64,000 bases of DNA, from positions 124,568,394 through 124,632,393 of the forward strand of contig NC_079493.1 of the NCBI RefSeq assembly GCF_030052815.1. Direction: 5' to 3'. Numbering within the stretch: the stretch's first letter is position 1; each line of letters begins with the position of its first letter. A model generated the notes under the pieces. That model saw only the letters and a list, made by a program, of their open reading frames with translations. It did no database searches and was not told the DNA's origin. A program made the translations under genes and the position numbers. Positions 50,801 through 63,503 of the stretch are shown in pieces. Source of the DNA: Hevea brasiliensis. Lineage: Eukaryota; Streptophyta; Magnoliopsida; Malpighiales; Euphorbiaceae.

Positions 50801-52727
50801 GCATGTTTTCACCTCCAAGTTTTGGCCTAGCAAACTCAATACCCTTGTCAGGATTTCCCAAATCATTGTAGACATCAAAGTCATAAATCCTGTCTGATAA
50901 CTTTCTCTCTCCTTGGCCATCACCTCTGATATCTCTTAGTTCTGTTTCTCTTAACACTCTTAGTCCAGCAGGTGTCTCAGTTGGCAAATATGGCTGCTCA
51001 AACAAATTAATGACAAATTAAACTTTTGATTTTTACACCCAAATCATACAGGGAATGAAATAGTTGTTTCTTTGAAACTGTCATGGAAGCTCATTTATGA
51101 CAGGAGTTAATAATCAAAACAAGAAATTAAACACAAACATCTTGACCCATTCATATTCTAGTTGCTTGAAGCTCATAGGTCCAAGGTGTATTCTGGAGAA
51201 GTGGCCCATCCCAGTACAGGGGAATCTCAATAAAGACTTACTGTTGCCAGTGAATACTGATTTTCGTTTTCTTTTTCTTTGTCGTTTACTGATTAAGGGA
51301 GTATTCCATTAGTTTACAACCTTTGAAGGCACATGATACAGTTCAACTTTATTTCAGTGAAAATGAACTTCCAACTAAAAAATCTAATTTCAAAAAAAAA
51401 ATTATTAGATAAAATATAATTACCAAGTAAAATTCATCAATCAAATAGCACCATACAAAAAGAGACGGAAAAACAGCACCAAAAAAAAAAAGAGAAGGAA
51501 AAAGAAAATTCAAACCAAGAGTCAATAAGATCAGGCTTTGAATGGTTCCTTTTTTTTTCATTTGAAAAAAATTCAAAACCTAAAATATTTCAAATTTGAC
51601 CTTATAAAAATGTTTTGTTCAACAAGAACAATAATATGCAAAAATCGTCTGTCTGGCATTTTCCCGCAAGTCTTTAAGTTGATTAAAAAAAAAAAACCAT
51701 CAAGTTTAGAAAAAAATCAATGATAAGTACCTCATTAGAGAAAAATATCCTATTTGCAGGATGATCTTTCTTGGATTGTACCCAGGAGTTGCAAGGGAAA
51801 TGCACTGGACCGCAAGCAAATCCTTCAAGGGTGATCGTCTCCAAGAAAAACTCCTTCTGGTGCTTGTTGCTCACTGTAATTGCTCCAGGCACCCCAAAAT
51901 TGGAATCCACTAGAAATTCAGCTGTATAATGGACCCTCTCAGCTTTGACATTTGATTTCTTGGACCAGTCCTTCAACACAGCTGCCTTGCTTTTCTTCGG
52001 TGCCTTGGTTTCTACAACAATCAATTTTCAACATCATTATTAATTTTGATCATCCATATAAACAAGGCTCAATTATGCTGAACAAGCATTGCTTGTATAA
52101 GAATCAATATACAATATTTTTTTTCTCAGCTTTAGACAAAATTTTGAGGCCCAAAAGAGGAAAGCTGAAACCCACCTGAAGAATTAGGTTCTTTACCTCA
52201 AAACCAGCCATAAAAAATAAGGAAACCGAAATCATGATAAAATAGTCAAGTATTTAACAAAACATCCAAGCATTAACATTTACCATTTCCCAATTCCCCA
52301 CTACCGAGAAAGAGAAGTAAAAAGGCTTACTTGGATCAACTTCAGTACTAATGAGCTCCAAAACAACATTTCTCCCAATCTTGTCAGCGAAAGCATCCCA
52401 GTGCTTGGCAATGGTGTCCTTCAAATCCTCCTTGTGCTTGTTTCTCACGGTGACAACAGCTCTCACCTTGAACGTCACTGGCTTTTCGGGCACAGTATCT
52501 GTTTTACTATTGGCTTTGATCAAATCTTCACTAATAGCTGCAACAGGACCCCTCACAGCTGCTCTTTTTAAGTTAACCTTTCTGTGTTGCAAAGGCATCA
52601 AAACTGGTTTCGCCAAGAACTGATTCTTTTGACGAAAACTATGGTTAAAGAGCACTTTAGACGACCTTGATACATATGATGATTTATCAATCAAAGAACT
52701 ACCCATAATTTCTTTAGCAAGTGCCAT
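47840..52727 (-). CDS. LOX2: Chloroplast linoleate 13S-lipoxygenase (type-2 LOX), 8 exons, 918 aa
   Basis: Non-haem iron dioxygenase that oxygenates linolenic/linoleic acid at C13 in plastids, feeding jasmonate and green-leaf-volatile synthesis. Exons: 52727-52331, 52011-51731, 50993-50756, 50652-50332, 49802-49609, 49503-49202, 49098-48832 and 48596-47840 (TGA); all introns GT-AG and all joins in frame. A Ser/Lys-rich transit peptide precedes a PLAT/LH2 domain (exons 1-2), then the catalytic domain. Iron ligands: His577 and His582 in HWLRTH, His769 and Asn773 in QHAALN, and C-terminal Ile918. The Cys634-Phe635 pair (SCFTPG) is the 13-LOX position signature, where 9-LOX has Thr-Val. The start at 52727 is preferred over an in-frame ATG at 52757 because the duplicate conserves only the former. 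Intact. Confidence 0.95.
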
Positions 52728-52769
52728 CTTGTTTTCCTTTCCTCCTTCTCTGTGCAATTATATTGTTAA

Positions 52770-53365
52770 ATATTTTGCCTCTGCAGAGAAAGATGAGAAG
52801 AAGATGCAAATGAACTGTGCGCTCAAAGCAAAAAAGGAAAAGTTATCTGTGCGCCAGGCTGGTACTAGTGCTGGTCTCAGTAGTTGATGATGAGTTGCCT
52901 GTCTCTTCCCTATATATATATATATGCACACACAATAGAGAGGGAGCGAAGAAAAAGCTGTGCACAGGGGATCTCACCGTCCACACGTTTTTCAAATTCA
53001 GCTGTTCTTTTTTTTCATCTGTTTGTTCATATTTTCAAAATAATTTTTTTAATGATCTCATTATTTATAATTTTAAAATATTTTTAATAAAATTAATTTT
53101 TAAATAATTTATAAATTCTTCAGAGAATTAAATTCTAAGAAATTAAATAACTTCCCTTCAGTAATTTTATATGAAAAATTAATTATTGAATTATTATCTT
53201 TATTATTTAGATTAATTTATTAATTTTCATAATAGAGGTTTTTTTTTTTAGAATAAACTTATTTGTTTTAATTTAATTTTACTTCTTGATTTTGTTTACT
53301 TGAAAAAAAAGGCTGCCGAGTCAAAGCCAGTTTCCGGGTTTCAGAGTAAGGAACGCGGTTGTAGA
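52770..53365 (-). promoter_or_regulatory. Lipoxygenase upstream region, conserved with the pseudogene copy
   Basis: The region matches 42730-43370. A TATA-rich run (52911-52925) lies about 185-200 bp before the start codon. Just upstream of it on the minus strand is a block, conserved in both copies, containing GACGGTGAGATCCCC and GTGCACAGCTTTTTC; such conservation in a duplicate whose coding part decayed may be chance or constraint. Confidence 0.45.
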
Positions 53366-53370
53366 GGAAG

Positions 53371-56300
53371 GAAATGGGAAAGCGAGAAAATATTTTATAC
53401 AAAAGGACGCAAATATCCTTGCCTTGCATAGAACTGGCAATCATGTCCCTATTCATTAAAAAGTAATTTTATTTTCTTTAATTGAATGGATAAAGTAACT
53501 TAAAAATATAATAAAATTAATGAAATTAACTTTGATTGGCTAAAAAGTATAATTGTTGTGAATCTAAAGATTAAACGTCACAATTGATTATTTACATTTT
53601 TTTTTAGCAATTTATGGGTTTGTGAGCAAATTGCATCTCTACCATGCACATTTTTGGATCCGATGATGATATACCATATGTGGATTGAATTCATCATTGT
53701 ATTTTTTCGATTTCCTCCCTCTATAACAAAATTTTTTTTTAATAGCTAATTTTAGGTCTAATTAATTTTTATATAAAATATATAAAAAGTGAAAGATTTC
53801 TTATTTAAGTTCCTAGTTATTTATTGATAAATATTAAATGAATAAATTTTTAAATTTGTGTTTATAGACAAATTTTGAGTTCATATATTATCTTTTTAGT
53901 GAATTTTATTGTGTTTCTCTTATTTTATACAGTTATTATGTGTGTTTATTGATTAATTTTTTTTTATTTTTTAAAAATAAGTGTTGTATGAAAATTTCGA
54001 TTCTTCGTTCATTAGTAGATTTAAATTTAAAAGCTATCTAATGAGACTTGTAAAAGAACTATAAAATTAAAGAATAAAGCTCACAACTCTCCTATTGGTC
54101 AATATATATACTTTTTTAATATTATTAAATTTTTCAAATTTTTTATATAAGTGGTTGATTTTACTTAGGCAAAATTGTACTCTATTTTCAATTAATGAAA
54201 AATCTTTAATTTTTCATAAGAAAGTTTTTTTTATTAATATGCTACTCAAATTTAGATTTTCAATTTATCATTTTAAAATAAATATTTTCTGATTAATTGA
54301 TGATCTAATTAATAAGAATGTAAATTTTTATTTCTTACTAATTAGAATTTAAATTTTTAAAAAGCAAATTGAAATTATTTTAAAAATTTTAAATGCATTA
54401 GACTAATATTAGAGAGTGCATTTTTAATATATATATATATATATATATATGAGATTTTTTTTTTTTTCTAAAACTTCACTTAAGTGTAGAATCAATTTAT
54501 TATATATTTAAAAATTTTAAATATTTCCAATACAATATTTAAATGTTCTATCAATTGTTTTGTCTATTAGAAATTTGTATGTTTATGCTTAGATTAAATG
54601 GAAAAAAAGAAAAAAAAAAGTTAAAAGTTATAATTTTGTAATCTATGTTTTAAGTACTTTTATATAAAAGTAATGGTTTTCTATCATCACTTTTATATAT
54701 AGAGAGATGTTTTGCTTTGTAGCATAATGATTTTCTATCTTTTCCTCCATGCATAATAGTTATGGTCCAACCACTTTAGCTTCATTATGTTTTTTTTTTT
54801 TTTTTCTTCTTCATCATCATCATTATTTAAGAGTACAAGTAAAATAAGTATTTGCAAGCCTCAAGAATATGCTTTAAACTCTTTGATTAAATAATCGGGA
54901 ACAAATCTATTAATTTAGGATATGCTTAGCTAATATCATTCTTTTTTTTTTTTAATTCTTGAAAGCTGAAAATTAAATTTTGATTTGTGTTACCAGTTTT
55001 CTTGAAAGTTTAAATAAATAATATTAAATTGGATGACTAATTTACCATTAGATTACAGTTTCATAAAAAAAAATAAATTATTATCTATTTAATTAGTAAA
55101 AAAAAGAGTTATTTTTCTTATTAATCCGAAAATATTTTAAAATTATTAGAGAAAAATTAAATACAATATTAAGCTAATACAGAAAATTGTATCTGAAAAT
55201 TTATTAGATAAAAAGTTGGTAAAAGCACTTAAAAATTTTGAAGACGTAAATGCCAATAGAGGAAAAGTGGAGGGCAAATCAGTGATTTCGAAACCTTATG
55301 CAAAGCTTATAAAAGCGGCAATTTCATGGCGTGACGAAATTCTTTTTGCACGTGTAACCACAGAAAAAAAAGATTATCCACTGTGATTCCCTTCCTGTGA
55401 GGAATTGTATAATTCTATATCAATTAATATAAAATAGTAAATAAATAATAATTAAACATATAAATAAATATATTATTATTTAAAAAAATTTAAAGATAAT
55501 TATAAATTTTTAAATATATATATGTGTCTCCATTCACCGACAAATAATTATTTTACAAAACTATTATTTTATTATATAATTTCTTTCCCTTTACATGTCA
55601 TGTGCGCCAGTTTGGCAGGACGGCAAAAATGTCAGGTTAAGTGTTAGGCTGAATTTGAGATTAAGATTGAGTTATTAAAAAAATATTATTTTATATATTA
55701 TTAAAAAACAATTTAAAATTTTTATTATTTAAAATATTCTCAGTCTAATTTAAAATAATTTTAATGTTATCTAATTAAAATATTTATATAAAAAAAAAAC
55801 TTTAATAAAAAATTCCAGTAATAGACGCTTGATCTAGATATGTATGTATATATGATAGTGTTTTAGTTAGTTTCCTCTTTGCTTTCCTCAAGTGGACCAT
55901 ATGATATATAGGAAGCAAAATCCATGATGGTAATTATGAAGAAACCTCATTATCAGTCAATTATAGTTTTTAAGTATATGGTTAGAATTGAAGAATATGA
56001 ATAAAAATATCAGGATAAGAAAAGTAATTTTCAACATTTAAAATGCAAAATGAATTGAATTAGTGTATATATATATAGCCATCAATGCTCATTGGTCTCT
56101 ATATATGCATCATGCTTTCTTGGGGGCCATATTTTTATAGAAAACTTTATCATTTGACGTTGATAATACAGTCATATTCCATGGGCTAATGTAAGTTTCC
56201 ATGAAGCCAGGATTTACCAATTAATTTCTCATATTTGGCTATTAAACATTCCTCCTTCTCCTTCTTCTTCTTCTTTTCCTCTTTCCTTCCTTATCTTTAT

Positions 56301-59300
56301 TTGAATAATCTTTATTATTATTATATTTATAATTTTTTTATATACAAAAGGCAAGGGAAATCTGGTTTAAACTTCATTTATAGCGAAAATAGAGTATTTT
56401 TTTTTTCCTTCGTGATGCTCAAAATATTAAGGGCACGATGCATATAATGCCATTTTGATGGTGAGTGTGGCTCCAAGTATAGTTATTTTCTTCCACTTAT
56501 TATGTATACAAGTTGAAGGAAATATCTATATCCACTTGCATTAAAGTGTGTGTTTATATATAAGTAAATATTGAATGAAAAATATGGGTTAATATCATGG
56601 ATTGCATGCTAGCATATCAAAAAAATAAAAATGGAAAAAATAAAAGAAAAATAGTTGTTCCAAATGAAAGTGGGAGCACATGCAATATAAAAGAAAAATA
56701 TTGAATATTGGAATTAATTAAAAAATCTTTATTTAAAAATATAATTAATATACTTAGTCCTAAAATTTGATTTGATAACAAATTGACTCTCATTTAATAA
56801 ATCGATTTTAAATATAGCCAATCTTTACTAAGCTTAACACCTAATAAGGAAATTTGTCAGATCACTTAATTAAGTTACAGCTCAAATAAAAAATATTTAA
56901 TTATGTTAGAACTCAGTAAATTGTTAATTCAATAAATTCGAATTCAATATAATATTGCTTAAAAATAATTTAATTAATTACAGAAAGTGTAATTCCCGCT
57001 AAAAATCACATTAGCAAGACAACCGGTTAATATAAAAAATGAGTATCACAAATCCATATTTATAAAAAAGAATATACATATGATGCTCAATATTATCTTT
57101 TAGAATTTTTGAAATGACTCTAAGAGTCATCCTAATACTATAAATAAGCAAAATGTGTATAACCAGATATATTTTTTACATTCTCTAAGCATTCATTAGT
57201 TCATTGCTCTAAAAAAGATATCTTTAAAATACTTATCGAATTTAGCTGTCAGAGTGATTGTCATTTGGCCACTAATCTCATTATTTTTTTTTTAATTTTT
57301 ATTTCATGTTCCAAATAACCCTAGAAATCGTGGTAGCATCAATAATGTAATGGCCCGTTGCATTATTTTCAATATAAAAATGCAGCCAGCATCAGCAACC
57401 CTTTTAAAAGCTGTGTGTCGTTGTCCTGATTTGGTCGTCCAATATGGAGAAAATTCAACATCTCTATGGCTTTCTTCTCGTGTTTTGATTAAGAAACTCT
57501 CTCTTGTTGCTATGCATATTCAGCCCTACGAAAACCATCTACCCAGTTCTTTACACCTCCAATATATTGACCCTTTTTTCCAATACACGTATTTGAGTGT
57601 CCAACCTCTATTAAAATTAGATTATAAAAAAAAATCATTATATACAATTTGAAATAATATAAATTTAAATAATTTGACCTATATATATATATTATTCCAA
57701 GTCTTATTCTCATTATTTGACGTGGACTGTTCCGATCGGACTGACCAGAAAAGTCAAACATATGTACCAAACTGAGCACCGGCCGTGAAGAATGATGTCA
57801 GCAGTGACTGAGCAACTGGAAAAACGGCTGTATATTTCTGAATATACCAAAACTACCCCTACGGTCGAGAAAAGGATATGGTGTGGCAAGCTCTAACTAT
57901 CACCGGCCTAATATTCAATCTCCTAGATTTTTCCTTCCATATTATTGGGTCTAAAGTTAGGTGGTCCCCGCCAATAATTAGATTTAGATGGGACCGACCG
58001 TCCATGATGTCAATCAATCTATGCTACTGGAATCTTACTCCGACGAAGGATTGGTTGCTTTCATCGACAAGAGCTCGTACCATTTCTCACTTCCTCTTTC
58101 ATTAATTGTATGAGCCAACATAATGTGAGGCTCTTGTAAAGTTATTTAAGAGAACTTATAAAAAAAAAAAAACAAATCTTATTTATTTTAATTTATTGAT
58201 ATGCTATCATGAAATTTTAATTCTGTATAAAAAAAACAGTTAATTCAACCTAAAATGTTCAATTAATACGAGTAAAATATAAACATTAATTATATTAAGA
58301 TTAAATGTCTAAGTATTCAATTTTAACAACCTTTCTAAAAAGCTAAACCATTTTTAATAATTGTACTTCGTTTTGGTTTTGAATGCCATGTATTTGCTGT
58401 CTCTTTGCATAGACGAAATATGTGAACAATATTAAGCGGCTGCAACATCCAAATCGATTCACATTTGAAACAATTCCAATAAGAATTTCATTTTCTGTTG
58501 AATCCCTCTACAGCCACATTATTGTCTAAGCACTAGCTCAAAAAAATTGTCGCACATTCAACGGAAATATTGTATTATTCATACCCACACAAATTTAAAA
58601 GAATCTCTACAACACTATACATACCCCACCTTGTGCTAAAAAATCAATAAAACTAGAGTATGGAAATTAAGGCGAAATAAGTTTTTGCTTGTTCACCTAA
58701 ATCAACAATTTTCATGTATTTTTTGATATGAATTTTTCTTATTTATACTCAATTCATTATGGACTCAAAATATAAAATATATAAAGAAAAGTCATGCAGC
58801 TGGATATTTGATTAAATATGAGTCTGTAAAATTAATTTATATAACTCATTAGTTGATTAGATGAAGTGTTCATATGTAACACTTGTATTGTAAGACTTAT
58901 ATAAATAGGTTATATAAATAGGCCCTTTCTTTATATATTTATTTTCAATAAATAATATCCTGTTACCAAATTTTTAAAAAAAAAATAATTATGCATAAGA
59001 TATAGAACGAAATTCATCTATTAAATATATGAATTTTATATATTTATGACTTGACTTCACAGCGTACGACAAAAAATTTCCCTTTGGACAAATAGAAATA
59101 AGCCATGGCTAGAAAAATATATGGGAGAAAATCATGGCAAGAATGAATAAACTAGATTCAACCAACCAAAGCCTGTTTCATGCCGGAATGGTTATAGTCA
59201 ATTGTGAAGAAAACATGAATTATGGTTCTCGATTGACAATGCTTAATTATATGGTTAATTAATTCTTCTTGCAATGGAATGATTGTAATAGTTATGTTCG

Positions 59301-60220
59301 TGTAAAATGTGATTAGATGGTACCCTAAAAAGGGACCATAATTATGGGTTTTGATTAGAGACTTGAAGCATTTCGAGCATCATTCATTTGAAACACTGCC
59401 CTTCCTTTGAATCTAGACTCTAGACCCACCAAAATCAACAATTAAGGTCCTGTTAGAGGTTGGGTATAGCTACATGCATTGCTCCACCGTCCAAATTCAA
59501 AGAAAACCCCATTTCATAATTAACTTCTCTCACGCTTCTTAATTAGTTTTCGAGGCAATTAATCAGAAATTAGGAGGATTATTTTTATTTAAATTCAGTT
59601 TATAATAGACCCAATATATAAGATATATGATGATATCCATCTATTAAATATATGAGTCATACTTGTTTATATTTTAAATTCATGATAGATCAAATTTAGG
59701 CAAAAATTTTCTAAATTAGGATATTAATATAAATGCTTATTCATTTGGATTTAATTATCGAAAATTATACTTTTTTTTCATTTTCTCTATTGATATTTTA
59801 TTAAAAGTATATTTACTTTAGATATTAAATACAATTGATAACTAATGATATTAATAGTGAGTAGCTAATCTATCATAACTAGATATATAATTATTAATTT
59901 ATTATACAATACAGAAAAATAATTAAAAATATAATTATTTTTTAAGTATATATAAAAATTAATGTTATAATTATTATTTATTATAATTTTAAATAATTTA
60001 TTGATATAAAAAATTAATTTAAAGATAAATTTTATAATTAATAAATTTAAAATAATAATATAATCTACATAAAAAATAAAAATAAATCAACTACTCACAT
60101 ATAGTCTATCAACTATAGTCTAAATGAATTTATTAAACACGTTAATTCATTAATTTGAATATATATTAACTATTAGCCAAATCAAAAAGATAATTCATAC
60201 GCCCACTAATTGATTGTTGC

Positions 60221-60223
<3 letters not shown>
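53371..60223. other. AT-rich intergenic DNA, no supportable gene
   Basis: About 6.9 kb. Short TA runs at 54428-54450 and elsewhere. GC-normal islands lie at about 55230-55400, 57340-57560, 57770-58130 and 59040-59580. A 75-codon stop-free stretch without ATG ends at 55388. The frames at 57350-57652 and 57878-58105 show no family resemblance. I found no miRNA sequence I know in these islands. Confidence 0.5.

Positions 60224-60253
<30 letters not shown>
60224..60253. repeat. (TA)n microsatellite bordering the palindrome
   Basis: About 14 TA dinucleotides directly adjoining the left arm of the inverted repeat at 60254. Confidence 0.92.
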
Positions 60254-60256
<3 letters not shown>

Positions 60257-60440
60257 GATCCATTATTTCCCTTAGCATAGCAAAAGCAAAAGCAAGATCC
60301 AAAGTTTACCCACCAAACAGTACTATCCATAGGGATATACCATAGGGATATATATATATCCCTATGGATAGTACTGTTTGGTGGGTAAACTTTGGATCTT
60401 GCTTTTGCTTTTGCTATGCTAAGGGAAATAATGGATCATT
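60254..60440. repeat. Perfect palindrome: two 85-bp arms, 17-bp loop
   Basis: The left arm 60254-60338 is the exact reverse complement of the right arm 60356-60440. Landmarks: TTAGCATAGCAAAAGCAAAA on the left and TTTTGCTTTTGCTATGCTAA on the right; CCACCAAACAGTACTATCC on the left and GGATAGTACTGTTTGGTGG on the right. The loop contains a second CCATAGGGATAT, which allows an alternative inner pairing. As RNA it would form one long, fully paired hairpin. Confidence 0.97.
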
Positions 60441-60485
60441 TCCCAACTAGCTATGTATGGATGCTAAAGCCTGAAGTCCAATAGG

Positions 60486-60525
<40 letters not shown>

Positions 60526-60648
60526 ATAGTAGTGTTTGGTGGGTAAACTTAGGATCTTGCTTTTGCTTTTGCTATGCTAAGGGAAATAATGGACCATTTC
60601 CCAACTATCTATGTAGGGATGCTAAGCCTGAAGTCCGATAGGCAATGC
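60364..60648 (+). repeat. Direct duplication of the palindrome's right arm and its flank, separated by a TA run
   Basis: Bases 60364-60488 recur at 60522-60648 in the same orientation, with seven small differences in about 125 bp. A (TA)n run (60489-60523) separates the copies. The unit thus exists three times: one inverted copy and two direct copies. Confidence 0.95.
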
Positions 60649-61551
60649 AAGTTATTTAACTGTTCATGGAATATGATTTCATTACCAGAAGTAAACAAAT
60701 TGAAAAATCTCTTGGTTCCACTTTGTCCAAAGCATGTGATGTGAGGATCCTCCACTGAAGATTCCAGGTTGATTGAATTATATAGGTTTTCCATCATTAG
60801 TGGGCGGAAGAACATTAAAAATACTTAATCATTGGGTATTTTTCTATGCAATAAATAATCCATATGGAACCACGTTTTTTATGTTTGATTCCTATTTACA
60901 TATAATATTAATTTTTATGTAGCTTCTTTTTTTTTTAAATTCTCGATTATCAATGGGCATATCTTGTTGAGATGGATCATATCATTAATTACAATTTATT
61001 TATTTAAAATTTTTTTATCAAATATATGATCAGCTTACTTATATATTTATTTTTTAAAAAAAATTATATCAAATTACGTAGGATTATCAATTTTATTAAT
61101 TAAAAATATTGTGGCTTCAAAATCATGTCATAATTTGCTCGTTTGTTTCTTTTGTCCCTTGTTATTGAGATTTGATTGTCATTGGGCTTCAAAACAAGCC
61201 CATCTCATATATTTGATGGCCCATTACACTCAAAGATGGTTCAAATTTCATTATGAGGATAATAATTAAGGCCAACCATCCTAATTTACATTTGGATTAA
61301 ATTAATTAAATTATTTTATATATTTTTTTAAATTTATTTATAATTATATTTAATTAAAAGAATAGTTAAAGATTAAATTACATATTTATTTATAATTAAT
61401 TTTTATAAAATAATTTAATTGACTTAATTTATAAATGATGTCATAAACTAAATCTATTTAATGATTTTAAAAAAAATCATATATTGTATTTTCTGTTTTC
61501 ATTTCCTTATCACAAGAATCAATATGAAGAAAATTAGTTTGATGAAATTGC

Positions 61552-61607
<56 letters not shown>

Positions 61608-63480
61608 GTGATTAGTCTGCGTCACATAATCTCAGCTATTTTATTTTATTTTTATAATATTACCAAACCATTTCAATAATTTTCATACATCATTTAGCTT
61701 AGATGAGCTCGATCCAGCCTTTCATAATACAATTAATTTGTCAGTTTGGGGGATTTTTTTCATAAAATTTTTTTTTTGTTCAATTCATTAATAAGAATTA
61801 TAAAATAAGCATTATAATATTCTTCTCATAAGAAAAACAAATATAAATTTAGATATTTAAAATCTTTTGTTCATAAATAATATAAGAAAAGAAAAAAAAT
61901 ATTTTAATAACAATTAATCATTTTTCATTTTAAAAAATTAAAAGAATCTTTTACAATATTATATTTTCAGGAACTTACTATTTTTGTGACTAATAAAATA
62001 AATTAAATCATTAAATATTAATTTGAAATGGGTTAACCACGAAGCTCCATCGATACAAGATCATATGAAAATCTAAAATCTCTAACTATAGAAAATCAAC
62101 TATTCATATTGTGCTTTAAATTGTTAAAAATTTTATTCAAATACTATAAAAAAATTAATAAAATCTTGCTAAAAGAAGAAAATAAAACCCTATTAATGGA
62201 GAAACGTGATCTAGTATAGAAAATATAACTTTAAATCTGTTTTACAATAGACATAAATCTGAGCAAAAAAATAAAAAATTTTTCTAAACAGACATAAATG
62301 TATTGAAAAGAAAAATAAAAAAAAAAAGATCTGGAATAATCACGTTGAAAAACTCGCGGTAATCACTCAAGAAAGAGATTTAAAGTAGATTTTGGGATTC
62401 TTTAATTTCCAGTTTCCGATCTCCAATCTTCTTGTCTTCGTGTGATAGAGATCTGAAGCTCATAAAGAGGGCATCTATTGGGATCTTTGCTTGTGATCTA
62501 TTTCAATCGTCACATGAGATTTTCTATCTCAAATAACTTTCAGAAGAAACAGGTTTTTAAATTAAAATAAAAAATAAATTAAAAGTGGCATATTTCATAT
62601 TTTAATTCAAAGATAAGGACAAACACAGAGGTTGGGTTATCAACAGCCAAGAGCAAGTAATTAATCGGCTTTTGTTTAATTAGTAGTTAACAAGCTAATT
62701 AATTAAACAATGCCATTAAAGAAAACACCATTGCTTAGTTATCATCACATGCAGTTTATTTGTTTCTGCTGATTTTCAAATTAAATATGACTTGAAAATG
62801 TTACATTCCTCAGCTATCCATTTTAAATGAACCTAATAAATTGGAAGTTTTAATCTTATTAAATTATTTAATTATCAGATAACTCAAACTATAATTATTT
62901 AAAATGTTAAAATTATACTCTAAGAATCTATTTGATAATAAAAATAATTTTAGTAACTATCAATTATTTTACTGATTATTAATTATTAGTATTTAATTAT
63001 TTATACAATCAAAACATTTGATAAAAATAGTAATTAGACTTTAAATATAAATATAAAAATAATGATGTTATTGTTTTGCTTTTAATTAAAATATTTTTTT
63101 AATTTTTAAAAATTAGAAGATATGATATTTTATAAATTATTTTTTTTTAATTTTTAAATATTAATATAAAATTAAATAATATAGAAAAAAGGGATAATAT
63201 TTTTGAATTTGAAGTCCCTGCTGCCACTAGCTAATACCAGGCAAAATTAAGCTATTTGCCAAAAATCATCCAAATCCCAATGACACTTCACCCATCCCAA
63301 AATTGGAGATTTATGGGATCCATTCTTATATTCAAACTTCATTGATTACCAAGAAAATTTGTAAGAGCTGGAGATCTTCTCAAAGAAAGATTTTGGGTTT
63401 TCATTTCATTTCAGCTTCTTGTAATTAACAACTTTAGATAGAACAAAAAAAAAAGCTAAAGAAAAAAAATAATAAAACCG
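60649..63480. other. AT-rich intergenic DNA
   Basis: No supportable gene. The 68-codon minus-strand frame at 60609-60815 has mixed, protein-like composition but begins inside the repeated unit and matches no family I know. A (TAA)n run lies at 61554-61606. GC-normal patches at about 61120-61280 and 62340-62550 have no recognised content. Confidence 0.5.
61554..61606. repeat. (TAA)n microsatellite
   Basis: About 17 TAA trinucleotides; the poly-Ile frame across it is an artefact. Confidence 0.97.
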
Positions 63481-63503
63481 AAGAAGAAGACAACAAAAAA
63501 AAT

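Noticed and set aside
34271..52727. A P450-lipoxygenase biosynthetic gene cluster
   Set aside because: Only two unrelated enzyme genes separated by about 11 kb with repeats between; CYP92A enzymes are not known to me to act on lipoxygenase products, so proximity alone does not support a cluster.
52728..52757. Upstream in-frame ATG adding ten residues to the lipoxygenase
   Set aside because: The duplicate copy does not keep this ATG, while the start at 52727 is kept in both.
57350..58105. Two open frames in GC-normal islands (57350-57652 and 57878-58105)
   Set aside because: No family resemblance, no promoter or splice pattern that supports a gene.
61461..61679. Poly-Ile open frame
   Set aside because: Translation of the (TAA)n microsatellite.
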